Shown piece after piece: positions 57,407 through 64,000 of a stretch of 64,000 bases of DNA. Every line of letters starts with the position of its first letter. Position 1 is the first letter of the stretch. Made by a program: the position numbers and the translations under genes. The stretch lies in NCBI RefSeq assembly GCF_006494425.1, contig NZ_VHIV01000001.1, positions 1,488,001-1,552,000 on the forward strand, written 5' to 3'. The notes beneath the pieces were generated by a model. It saw nothing but the letters and a program-made list of their open reading frames with translations. It did no database searches and was not told where the DNA came from. This stretch comes from Bacillus dicomae (lineage in GTDB: Bacteria; Bacillota; Bacilli; Bacillales; Bacillaceae_G).

Positions 57407-57446
57407 ATAAAAGAAGTTATCTCAAGTGAGATAACTTCTTTTTATT
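57407..57446 (+). terminator. Intrinsic terminator after the 23-residue peptide
   Basis: AAGAAGTTATCTCA pairs with TGAGATAACTTCTT around AG, then TTTATTTT. Confidence 0.88.
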
Positions 57447-57570
57447 TTATGTTGAGAAGGAATTTTATCTTTCTTATTGAAGTTTGTTCTAGTTATTTTT
57501 AAGTCAATCGCAATTTTTATAAGAGAAATTTTATGGAGCATTAACAAACTATAAAATAGGGAGTATTTAC

Positions 57571-57978
57571 ATGGAATATAGTATACGCTACACAAGTGAA
57601 CATCCTACAAATTTTAATGGATTATTTGCCTTATACGAATCTTTAGGATGGAATTCTCTTAAATTAACGGTGGATGAATTGGAACAAATGTGTAAACAAA
57701 GTTGGTATGTAATATATGCATTTAAAGAGCAACAATTAATTGGTATGGGGCGTATTATATCAGATGGAATAATTACGGGCATTATTTGTGGTGTTTGTGT
57801 AATGCCGGAGTATCAGTATATTGGTATTGGAAAAGAGATAGTGAAACGATTAATCCATCACTGTGAACAAAACAAGGTTATCCCGCAACTTATGTGTGTG
57901 GAAAAATTGCAATCTTATTATGAATCTATAGGGTTTGAAGCATTCTCTATTCGGATGACAAAACATATTATGAGATAG
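57571..57978 (+). CDS. GNAT-family N-acetyltransferase
   Basis: A 135-residue acetyltransferase. ITGIICGVCVMPEYQYIGIG followed by KEIVKRLI is the acetyl-CoA binding motif A (Q/R-x-x-G-x-G/A in QYIGIG). QLMCVEKLQSYYESIGFEAF is the C-terminal block. TAGGGAG precedes ATG. The substrate is unknown. The MBL hydrolase follows by 66 bases. Confidence 0.86.
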   Translation: MEYSIRYTSEHPTNFNGLFALYESLGWNSLKLTVDELEQMCKQSWYVIYAFKEQQLIGMGRIISDGIITGIICGVCVMPEYQYIGIGKEIVKRLIHHCEQNKVIPQLMCVEKLQSYYESIGFEAFSIRMTKHIMR

Positions 57979-58044
57979 CGGCTCTTTATATTTTCAGTTT
58001 ACTCGTACATATTTTCAAACTGCAGTATAAAGGAGAGTTGCTGT

Positions 58045-58698
58045 ATGGAGATTGCTAAAGGAGTAGAAATGTTACAACTTGAGTTTCAAGAATTTATAAT
58101 TCACCCAATTCTTTTATGGGATGATGAAATGGCAGTTTTAATAGATACTGGTTTCCCTGGACAATGTGAAGATATTCAAGTAGAGATGGAGAGAGTTGGG
58201 GTATCTTTTGATAAGCTAAAAGTTGTGATTTTAACGCATCAGGATATAGATCATATAGGTAGCCTTCCTGAATTATTGGAGAAAGGTGTAAGCGATATTA
58301 AAGTTTATGCACACGAGCTAGATAAACCATATATTGAAGGGGAGTTTCCTTTATTGAAGGATGGACAAATAAAGAGTCCACCAAGTGGAAAAGTAAGTGA
58401 TACTGTTATTGATGGTCAAGAACTTCCATATTGCGGTGGGATATTAATTCTACATACTCCAGGACACACTCCGGGTCATATTAGTTTATATTTGAAACAA
58501 AGTAAAATTCTTATCGCAGGAGACTCTATGTATAGTGTGAATGGAATATTAGGAGGAATTCACGCCCCAACAACTTTAAATGTTAAGGAAGCACAGCAGT
58601 CTTTGAAGAAGTATTTAAATTTAGAAATTAAAACGGTAGTTTGTTATCACGGGGGATTATGTAAGGAGAATATATATGAACAAATTCAAAAATTATAG
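58045..58698 (+). CDS. Metallo-beta-lactamase-fold hydrolase
   Basis: A 217-residue hydrolase with LTHQDIDHIGSLPELLE as the first metal motif (HxDxDH type: H-Q-D-I-D-H). LHTPGHTPGHISLYLKQSKI carries the second His, and IAGDSMYSVNG the bridging Asp; VCYHGGLC has the last His. AAAGGAGAG precedes ATG. It resembles YflN/quorum-quencher-like enzymes in length, but the substrate is not readable. Confidence 0.86.
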   Translation: MEIAKGVEMLQLEFQEFIIHPILLWDDEMAVLIDTGFPGQCEDIQVEMERVGVSFDKLKVVILTHQDIDHIGSLPELLEKGVSDIKVYAHELDKPYIEGEFPLLKDGQIKSPPSGKVSDTVIDGQELPYCGGILILHTPGHTPGHISLYLKQSKILIAGDSMYSVNGILGGIHAPTTLNVKEAQQSLKKYLNLEIKTVVCYHGGLCKENIYEQIQKL

Positions 58699-58761
58699 AA
58701 GATGAAGGTAAGTATAAGTTTGTTAATTAATGCTAAAGTATAATCTGATTATTAGTATATA

Positions 58762-58800
58762 AAAGAGCATGTTTGAAAAAAATTCAAACATGCTTTTTTA
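58762..58800. terminator. Bidirectional terminator between the MBL hydrolase and TetR genes
   Basis: AGCATGTTTGAA / TTCAAACATGCT, loop of five A, then TTTTTTA; the other side is A-rich. Confidence 0.85.
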
Positions 58801-58815
58801 TTAAAGGAAATCTGT

Positions 58816-59445
58816 TTAATATGAATGACCTAATCCGTTCCAATAAAAAGAAACGATTTCTTGTGCTAATTCATCTATACTTATAATAATAGGATTGTCA
58901 TTTTCATCTTTGAAATTCCCAATTGATAATAAAGATACGAATGCATGAGCAGTAAATGTAGCGTTTCCTTTCGGGATTTCTCCAAGTTGCATTGCGTTAT
59001 CGAGTGCTTTTTCTAATACTTCATACATACTATCTTCAGCATTTTTTAATTGTTTCAATTGTTCTTCAGATAACGACAGTTTTGCATCTTTCATAAAATT
59101 TTTCATATCTATATCCATAGTTGCATGTAAGTAGACTTTAGCGAAATCCAATAACCTTTCTTTTAAAGTCTTGTTTGTAGAAAGGATTTGAGACATATTC
59201 TCTCGTATACGCACCATCATTTGAATCATAGTAGCGGTAAATAAATCAGCTTTTGTTGAATAGTAATAGTAGACGGTAGCTTTCGTAACACCACAAACTT
59301 TTGCTACTTCATCCATGGAAACGACTTGATAATTTTGAGTAAGAAATAACCGAGTGGCAACTTCTAAAATGGTTTCTTTTGTAGATTTTATATTTTTATT
59401 TTGACGAGGCCTTCCAAGAGGGCGTTGTTTTTGTTCCAAATCCAT
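58816..59445 (-). CDS. TetR-family repressor
   Basis: A 209-residue regulator. The N-terminal tail is basic (RPLGRPRQNKNIKSTKETIL). The helix-turn-helix is VSMDEVAKVCGVTKATVYYY, then YSTKADLF. It is divergent from an MMPL transporter, and the 115-base gap contains a promoter with ACCGACCGGT. Local repression of the transporter, lifted by a transported compound, is the natural reading. Confidence 0.9.
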   Translation of the reverse strand: MDLEQKQRPLGRPRQNKNIKSTKETILEVATRLFLTQNYQVVSMDEVAKVCGVTKATVYYYYSTKADLFTATMIQMMVRIRENMSQILSTNKTLKERLLDFAKVYLHATMDIDMKNFMKDAKLSLSEEQLKQLKNAEDSMYEVLEKALDNAMQLGEIPKGNATFTAHAFVSLLSIGNFKDENDNPIIISIDELAQEIVSFYWNGLGHSY

Positions 59446-59497
59446 TCGCTCCTGACATGTATTGTTTAGATAATTATAACATAATTTTGATTCATTC

Positions 59498-59527
59498 TTG
59501 ATTAATTAACCGACCGGTATATATAAT
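59498..59527 (+). promoter_or_regulatory. MMPL promoter with probable TetR operator
   Basis: TTGATT, an 18-base spacer and TATAAT are found. The spacer holds ACCG-AC-CGGT (59510-59519), the only GC-rich dyad in the gap. A repressor there would block polymerase. Confidence 0.55.
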
Positions 59528-59560
59528 TAATAGTGGAGGAAAAAGGAAGGTGGGTTTTTT

Positions 59561-61792
59561 ATGAAAAAGCACCCGTTACATATGTTAGGAAGGCTTGTAG
59601 CAGGGAAAAATACGCAATGGATCACTTTATCGGTTTGGATTCTTATTACATTATTACTTTCATTTACGTTACCACAAGTAAATAGTACGAAAGAACCGAA
59701 TCCGAAAAATTTACCTGAAACAGCTATGTCGCAGCAAGCGGAAGCACTAATGAAAAAAGAATTTCCTAATAATGCAGGAAATCCGTTATTAGTAGTATGG
59801 TATAGAGATGGTGGATTACAGTTACAGGATTATAAACTCATACAAGATGTTTATAAAGAGTTAAAAGCTAGTCCTTTAAAAGAACAATCAACGTTACCAC
59901 CATTTGATACAATCCCAGAGCAAGTATTATCAAAAAGTGCATCAAAAGATGGTACATCATTTGTTACACCGGTATTCTTTAATAAATCTGCTGGTACGGA
60001 TATATTAAAAGGAAATCTTGAAGAGTTTAGAAAAATAGTGAATAGTAAGGTGGATGAAGATCCATTTAAACGAAAAATTAGTGAATCTGGTTTACATGTT
60101 CGATTATCTGGACCTGTAGGTATTCAAACGGATGCAGTTAGTTTATTTAGTCAAGCAGATGTGAAATTGTTAGTTGCTACTGTATTACTTGTATTGGTTT
60201 TATTAATCTTATTGTACCGCTCACCAGTATTAGCGATTTTACCTTTACTTGTTGTTGGCTTTGCATACGGCATTATTAGTCCTACACTTGGATTTTTAGC
60301 TGGTCACGGATGGATTAAAGTAGATGCCCAAGCGATATCAATTATGACAGTGTTATTGTTTGGTGCTGGAACGGACTATTGTTTATTTTTAATTTCGAGA
60401 TATCGTGAGTACTTGTTAGAAGAAGAAAGCAAATATAAAGCATTGCAACTTGCGATTAAAGCTTCTGGCGGGGCAATAATAATGAGCGCGTTAACTGTTG
60501 TACTTGGATTAGGAACATTATTGCTTGCTCATTATGGTGCCTTTCATCGATTTGCAGTCCCATTTAGTGTTGCTGTATTCATTATGGGAATCGCTGCTTT
60601 AACAATTTTACCAGCGTTATTATTAATTTTCGGTAGAATTGCATTTTTCCCATTTATACCGAGAACAACTTTGATGAATGAGGAATTTGCAAGAAAGAAA
60701 AAGAGAGTCGTAAAAGTTAAAAAACCAAAAGGTGCCTTTAGTAAAAAACTTGGAGATGTAGTAGTACGAAGACCGTGGACAATAATTATGCTCACTGTAT
60801 TTGTATTAGGTGGATTGGCTTCATTTGTACCACGTATTCAATACACATATGACCTATTAGAATCGTTTCCTAAAGATATGCCTTCACGCGAAGGGTTTAC
60901 GTTAATTAGTGATCATTTTTCAGCTGGTGAACTAGCGCCAGTAAAAGTTGTTGTTGATACGAAAGGAAAAGAGCTTCCTATTAAACAAGAACTAGAGAAA
61001 TTCTCTTTCGTAAAGACAGTGAAAGAGCCAAAAGAGGGGAAAGAAAATAAGCAAATTAAAATGTATGAGGTTTCTTTAGCTGAAAATCCATACTCAATTG
61101 AAGCGTTAGATCAAATCCCTAAATTGAACAATAGTGTAGAAAAAGTATTAAAAGATGCTGGGGTTAGTAATGCGAAAGGTCAATTATGGATTGGTGGAGA
61201 AACAGCTTCATTATATGATACAAAGAAAATTACTGAACGTGATGAATCAGTAATTATTCCAGTAATGATTAGCATTATCGCTTTATTATTACTTGTCTAT
61301 TTACGATCAATTGTCGCGATGATTTATTTAATTGTAACTGTTGTTTTATCATTTTTCTCTGCATTAGGAGCAGGATGGATATTACTTCACTTCGGGATGG
61401 GAGCACCGGCTATTCAAGGCGCAATCCCGTTATACGCATTCGTATTTTTAGTTGCTTTAGGTGAAGATTATAATATCTTTATGGTTTCAGAAATATGGAA
61501 AAACAGAAAGACACAAAATCACTTGAATGCAGTAAAAAATGGTGTAATACAAACAGGTAGTGTTATTACATCGGCAGGTTTAATTTTAGCCGGAACTTTT
61601 GCTGTGTTAGGTACACTTCCAATTCAAGTGCTTGTTCAATTTGGTATCGTAACAGCAATTGGTGTATTACTAGATACGTTTATTGTAAGACCACTACTTG
61701 TACCGGCAATCACAGTTGTTTTAGGTCGCTTTGCTTTTTGGCCAGGGAAACTTTCAAGAATGAGTAAAGAGGTACAAAAAGTGGATGCATAG
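59561..61792 (+). CDS. MMPL-family (RND) transporter
   Basis: A 743-residue membrane protein with two halves, each a long extracytoplasmic loop followed by a bundle of helices. FGAGTDYCLFLISRYREYL in the first half and ALGEDYNIFMVSEIWKNRK in the second are the proton-relay repeats typical of MMPL carriers such as B. subtilis YdfJ. They export lipids or drugs. The divergent TetR gene suggests an inducible efflux role. GTGGAGGAAAAAGGAAGG precedes the start. Confidence 0.92.
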   Translation: MKKHPLHMLGRLVAGKNTQWITLSVWILITLLLSFTLPQVNSTKEPNPKNLPETAMSQQAEALMKKEFPNNAGNPLLVVWYRDGGLQLQDYKLIQDVYKELKASPLKEQSTLPPFDTIPEQVLSKSASKDGTSFVTPVFFNKSAGTDILKGNLEEFRKIVNSKVDEDPFKRKISESGLHVRLSGPVGIQTDAVSLFSQADVKLLVATVLLVLVLLILLYRSPVLAILPLLVVGFAYGIISPTLGFLAGHGWIKVDAQAISIMTVLLFGAGTDYCLFLISRYREYLLEEESKYKALQLAIKASGGAIIMSALTVVLGLGTLLLAHYGAFHRFAVPFSVAVFIMGIAALTILPALLLIFGRIAFFPFIPRTTLMNEEFARKKKRVVKVKKPKGAFSKKLGDVVVRRPWTIIMLTVFVLGGLASFVPRIQYTYDLLESFPKDMPSREGFTLISDHFSAGELAPVKVVVDTKGKELPIKQELEKFSFVKTVKEPKEGKENKQIKMYEVSLAENPYSIEALDQIPKLNNSVEKVLKDAGVSNAKGQLWIGGETASLYDTKKITERDESVIIPVMISIIALLLLVYLRSIVAMIYLIVTVVLSFFSALGAGWILLHFGMGAPAIQGAIPLYAFVFLVALGEDYNIFMVSEIWKNRKTQNHLNAVKNGVIQTGSVITSAGLILAGTFAVLGTLPIQVLVQFGIVTAIGVLLDTFIVRPLLVPAITVVLGRFAFWPGKLSRMSKEVQKVDA

Positions 61793-61795
61793 TTG

Positions 61796-61826
61796 AAAAA
61801 GCCAAGGATATTTTCCTTGGCTTTTT
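61796..61826 (+). terminator. Intrinsic terminator after the MMPL gene
   Basis: AAAAAGCCAAGGA / TCCTTGGCTTTTT with a five-base loop; it can also end the convergent small gene. Confidence 0.88.
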
Positions 61827-61835
61827 ACAATGTGA

Positions 61836-62018
61836 CTAATTTTTTGAAGTCAAATCATCAGATGCAGCATGATCACCATCTTCAATTGTTGTTTCTGGCA
61901 TTCCATATAAGCCGTTCATTGCTTGTTCTTCGATATTAAGATTTACAGTATTATTATTTTGAACAGGTGTAGCGTTTTCGATAACATTCTCTTTTTTATT
62001 TACATTTTTGTTATTCAT
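61836..62018 (-). CDS. Small hydrophilic protein of unknown function
   Basis: A 60-residue, Asn-rich, acidic protein with no hydrophobic segment (for example ENVIENATPVQNNNTVNLNI and EEQAMNGLYGMPETTIEDGD). The ATG at 62018 is chosen because GGAGG lies eight bases before it; an upstream ATG at 62033 is close to that site. Composition resembles small Bacillus spore or stress proteins, but no family is recognised. Confidence 0.65.
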   Translation of the reverse strand: MNNKNVNKKENVIENATPVQNNNTVNLNIEEQAMNGLYGMPETTIEDGDHAASDDLTSKN

Positions 62019-62157
62019 GTATGAATCCTCCAAATTTCATTTGATTTATTTATAGTATGTGGATGGATTTCCAGAAATATGTGAATGGATTCTTATAGAT
62101 GTTATATAATTAAATAAACAATTAGGGTGAAATGTAAACAGTTAGGAGTGAACATTT

Positions 62158-62187
62158 ATGGTGAAAGCAAGGGAAATAGCCTTCTAA
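62158..62187 (+). CDS. Nine-residue cat leader peptide (MVKAREIAF)
   Basis: It follows a strong TTAGGAGTG ribosome site. Its TAA stop lies inside the 5' arm of the hairpin that hides the cat ribosome site. The start MVK also begins the leader of B. pumilus cat-86 as I recall it. A ribosome stalled in the leader would open the hairpin. Confidence 0.7.
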   Translation: MVKAREIAF

Positions 62188-62215
62188 AATAAAAAGAAAA
62201 TTTTAGGAGGCTATT
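62175..62215 (+). promoter_or_regulatory. Translational attenuator hairpin of the cat gene
   Basis: AATAGCCTTCTAAAAT (62175-62190) pairs with ATTTTAGGAGGCTATT (62200-62215) with one wobble pair and a nine-base loop. The 3' arm contains AGGAGG, the ribosome site of the acetyltransferase. Translation should thus depend on stalling in the leader. Confidence 0.82.
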
Positions 62216-62218
62216 AAA

Positions 62219-62869
62219 ATGAAGTTTCACGTAATTGATAGAGAAAATTGGAATAGAGAGCAGTATTTTGAACATTATTTAGAATTAAAATGTACGTTTA
62301 GTATGACAGTAAATGTTGATATTACGCTTTTGATAAAGAAAGTACATCAAAAGGGAATTAAATTTTATCCGACTTTTATTTATATTATTTCGAGAATAAT
62401 AAATAAACATAAAGAATTTCGAACATGTTTTAATGAAGAAGGAGTTTTGGGCTATTGGGAGGAAATGATACCAAGTTATACAATCTTTCATAAAGATGAT
62501 AAGTCTTTTTCAAGTATATGGACGGATTATTCAAGGGATTTCCACATTTTCTATAAAAATTATGAAGAAGATATGAGATGCTATGCTAATGTTCATGGTC
62601 TTTTCACGAAAGAAAATATTCCGCCTAATGCATTTCCGATTTCTAGCATACCTTGGACTAGTTTTACTGGATTTAATCTTAATATTAATAATGATGCTGA
62701 TTTTCTATTACCAATTATAACTTGTGGGAAATATTTTAACGAAGAAAATAAGGTTATGCTACCAGTTTCATTGCAAGTTCATCACTCGGTTTGTGATGGG
62801 TATCATGCAAGTCGATTTATAGAAGATTTACAGGAGTTAAGTGATAGTTGCAACGAGTGGCTTAAGTAA
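62219..62869 (+). CDS. Chloramphenicol O-acetyltransferase, type A (CatA-like)
   Basis: A 216-residue trimeric acetyltransferase of the classical CAT fold. The catalytic His is in VHHSVCDGYHASRFIEDLQE near the C-terminus. The N-terminal REQYFEHYLELKCTFSMT and IPWTSFTGFNLNI are family blocks with the substrate pocket. Length fits the 210-220 norm. It lies directly behind a leader-peptide attenuator, which supports an inducible, genuine cat gene. Whether it acts on chloramphenicol well cannot be judged. Confidence 0.9.
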   Translation: MKFHVIDRENWNREQYFEHYLELKCTFSMTVNVDITLLIKKVHQKGIKFYPTFIYIISRIINKHKEFRTCFNEEGVLGYWEEMIPSYTIFHKDDKSFSSIWTDYSRDFHIFYKNYEEDMRCYANVHGLFTKENIPPNAFPISSIPWTSFTGFNLNINNDADFLLPIITCGKYFNEENKVMLPVSLQVHHSVCDGYHASRFIEDLQELSDSCNEWLK

Positions 62870-62891
62870 TTTTTAATTATGTACAATTGAA

Positions 62892-62946
62892 AATGAATAA
62901 AAGAAGAGAACATGTTTTTATTGCATGGTCTCTTTTTTATTCATTC
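62892..62946 (+). terminator. Intrinsic terminator after cat
   Basis: AATGAATAAAAGAAGAGA pairs with TCTCTTTTTTATTCATT over a long imperfect stem. Confidence 0.75.
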
Positions 62947-63069
62947 ATACTGAGTTACTGTGGAAAATATAGGTTGATTTGTAGTTTAATAGTAAAGAGA
63001 AGTGTTGTTTTTAATTATTTTAACTTTCAATTAAATTAAATTTAAAATGATTTAATAGGGGGTAGTAAA

Positions 63070-63594
63070 GTGAAGTTCGTAAGTATTGAAAAAGAAGAGA
63101 TCCTAATTGAGAATATGGCAAAACTGTATTGTAAAGCATTTGAAAAAACAAATTTCAATGAGATGATTGAGCGAATGAAAAGACATGTAGAATATGCAGA
63201 TTTTAAAGGTATAGTAGCAATAAATGATGAAAATGAAGTAGTTGGTTTTACTTATGGTTATCGCTCATTAGAAGGACAGTACTATAATCAATTAATGAGA
63301 GAAGCGTTAAATCTAGAGCAAGTAGAAGAGTGGTTACAAGATTGTTTTGAATTTGTAGAGTTAGCAGTTCATCCACAATATCAAAATGAAGGTCTTGGAA
63401 CAAAATTACATAATAAATTACTAAAAGGAATTTCAAATAGAACGAGTGTTTTAACAACACAAATAAACAATGAAAAAGCGCGTTCGTTATATGAAAGATT
63501 AGAGTGGGTAAATATATTGGAGCCATTTCATCCAAGTACAAATGATGTTCCATATATAATAATGGGAAAAACTTTAAAAACAAAAGTGAATTGA
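63070..63594 (+). CDS. GNAT-family N-acetyltransferase
   Basis: A 174-residue acetyltransferase. FVELAVHPQYQNEGLGTKLH is motif A with the acetyl-CoA loop, followed by NKLLKGI. RTSVLTTQINNEKARSLYER and LEWVNILEPF form motif B. GGGGGTAG lies before the GTG-ATG-type start at 63070. A second GNAT gene follows by 55 bases in the same direction. The substrate is unknown. Confidence 0.86.
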   Translation: MKFVSIEKEEILIENMAKLYCKAFEKTNFNEMIERMKRHVEYADFKGIVAINDENEVVGFTYGYRSLEGQYYNQLMREALNLEQVEEWLQDCFEFVELAVHPQYQNEGLGTKLHNKLLKGISNRTSVLTTQINNEKARSLYERLEWVNILEPFHPSTNDVPYIIMGKTLKTKVN

Positions 63595-63649
63595 TAATTA
63601 TTTCGTTCGCAAAGGTTATTAGCTTGTAACAATAAAGGGGAAAATAAAA

Positions 63650-64000
63650 ATGACAATAATATCTATAGAAAAAGCGACTATTGTAGATGCTGAAAAATTA
63701 ACAGAAATAATGACAAGAACATTTGATGAAGAAGCAAAACGATGGCTATGTGGTCAAGGTAATGTTATGGACTGTAACATCCAACCACCAGGTTATTCTT
63801 CAGTTGAAATGATGAAATATTCGATCGAAGAATTGGATTGTTACAAAGTGATAATGGATGGACAAATAATCGGAGGAATTATAGTTACGATCTCAGGTAA
63901 TTCATATGGCCGAATTGATCGTATTTTTGTAGAGCCTGTTTATCAAGGAAAAGGAATTGGATCAAAAGTTATTAAATTAATAGAAGAGGGATATCCAAGC
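63650..64000 (+). CDS. GNAT-family N-acetyltransferase, cut by the window end
   Basis: A start at 63650 follows AAAGGGGAAAA. It reads 117 codons to the window edge without a stop. SIEKATIVDAEKLTEIMTRT begins it. RIDRIFVEPVYQGKGIGSKV followed by IKLIEEG is motif A of the GNAT fold. It is tandem to the preceding GNAT gene. The C-terminus lies outside the window. Confidence 0.82.
   Translation, partial: MTIISIEKATIVDAEKLTEIMTRTFDEEAKRWLCGQGNVMDCNIQPPGYSSVEMMKYSIEELDCYKVIMDGQIIGGIIVTISGNSYGRIDRIFVEPVYQGKGIGSKVIKLIEEGYPS

Noticed and set aside
1-64000. CRISPR arrays, tRNA or rRNA genes, prophage
   Set aside because: No regularly spaced direct repeats, cloverleaf-like segments or phage structural genes were seen on reading both strands. 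A covariance search would be needed to exclude small RNAs fully.

Overview
The window is an AT-rich Firmicute chromosome segment, almost certainly from the Bacillus cereus group. The main evidence is a dhbACEBF bacillibactin operon extended by mbtH, an exporter gene and an sfp-type transferase. Bce-type transporters, a YdaP-like pyruvate oxidase, tandem T-boxes before threonyl-tRNA synthetase, small DUF2187 and DUF2584 proteins and short dispersed repeats at gene ends agree with this. No rRNA, tRNA, prophage or CRISPR array is visible. The assignment rests on gene content only, since no database search was possible.

Layout. 1-4.1 kb holds the distal steps of valine catabolism (mmsB cut by the window edge, mmsA, and on the other strand a 3-hydroxyisobutyryl-CoA hydrolase) with a LysE exporter between them. 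4.4-9.4 kb has small proteins and the SbcCD nuclease. 9.5-13 kb holds short regulators, unknown small proteins and an OFA-type MFS carrier preceded by a 21-codon leader ORF that overlaps its start codon. 13.4-27.9 kb is the catecholate siderophore operon, headed by two promoters that each carry a Fur box, and followed by a chorismate-lyase-like gene and HU. 28.9-38.3 kb is mixed: DinB-like protein, secreted subtilase, an AgcS carrier under a tandem glycine riboswitch, a solitary tnpB element with its guide-RNA end, and a nucleotidyltransferase. 38.4-41.7 kb has rluF and thrS behind two nearly identical T-box leaders. 42-47 kb has a Bce-type ABC transporter, an MFS carrier and an orphan ABC permease. 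47-54 kb has pyruvate oxidase, a ZIP transporter, methyltransferase, an Imm33-like protein, an MBL hydrolase, a nucleoside hydrolase and a DUF2441 protein. 54-64 kb is accessory: a DUF2798 membrane protein, a PH-domain protein, a tnpB-less guide-RNA relic, a MarR/methyltransferase pair with two matching operators, a TetR/MMPL efflux pair, a chloramphenicol acetyltransferase behind a translational attenuator, and several GNAT acetyltransferases.

How the genes work together. In the siderophore block, DhbC, DhbB and DhbA turn chorismate into 2,3-dihydroxybenzoate. DhbE activates it and loads it on the DhbB carrier domain, and DhbF adds Gly and Thr and cyclises the trimer. MbtH assists adenylation, Sfp installs the phosphopantetheine arms, and the MFS protein may export the product.

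The most unusual signals are RNA-level: the solo omega-RNA-like relic at 55.56-55.71 kb whose stems are kept by compensatory changes, the classical cat attenuator at 62.16 kb, the overlapping leader ORF of the OFA carrier, and the duplicated T-box whose sensing domain has stayed identical while its terminators diverged. I did not find a clearly new multi-gene system.
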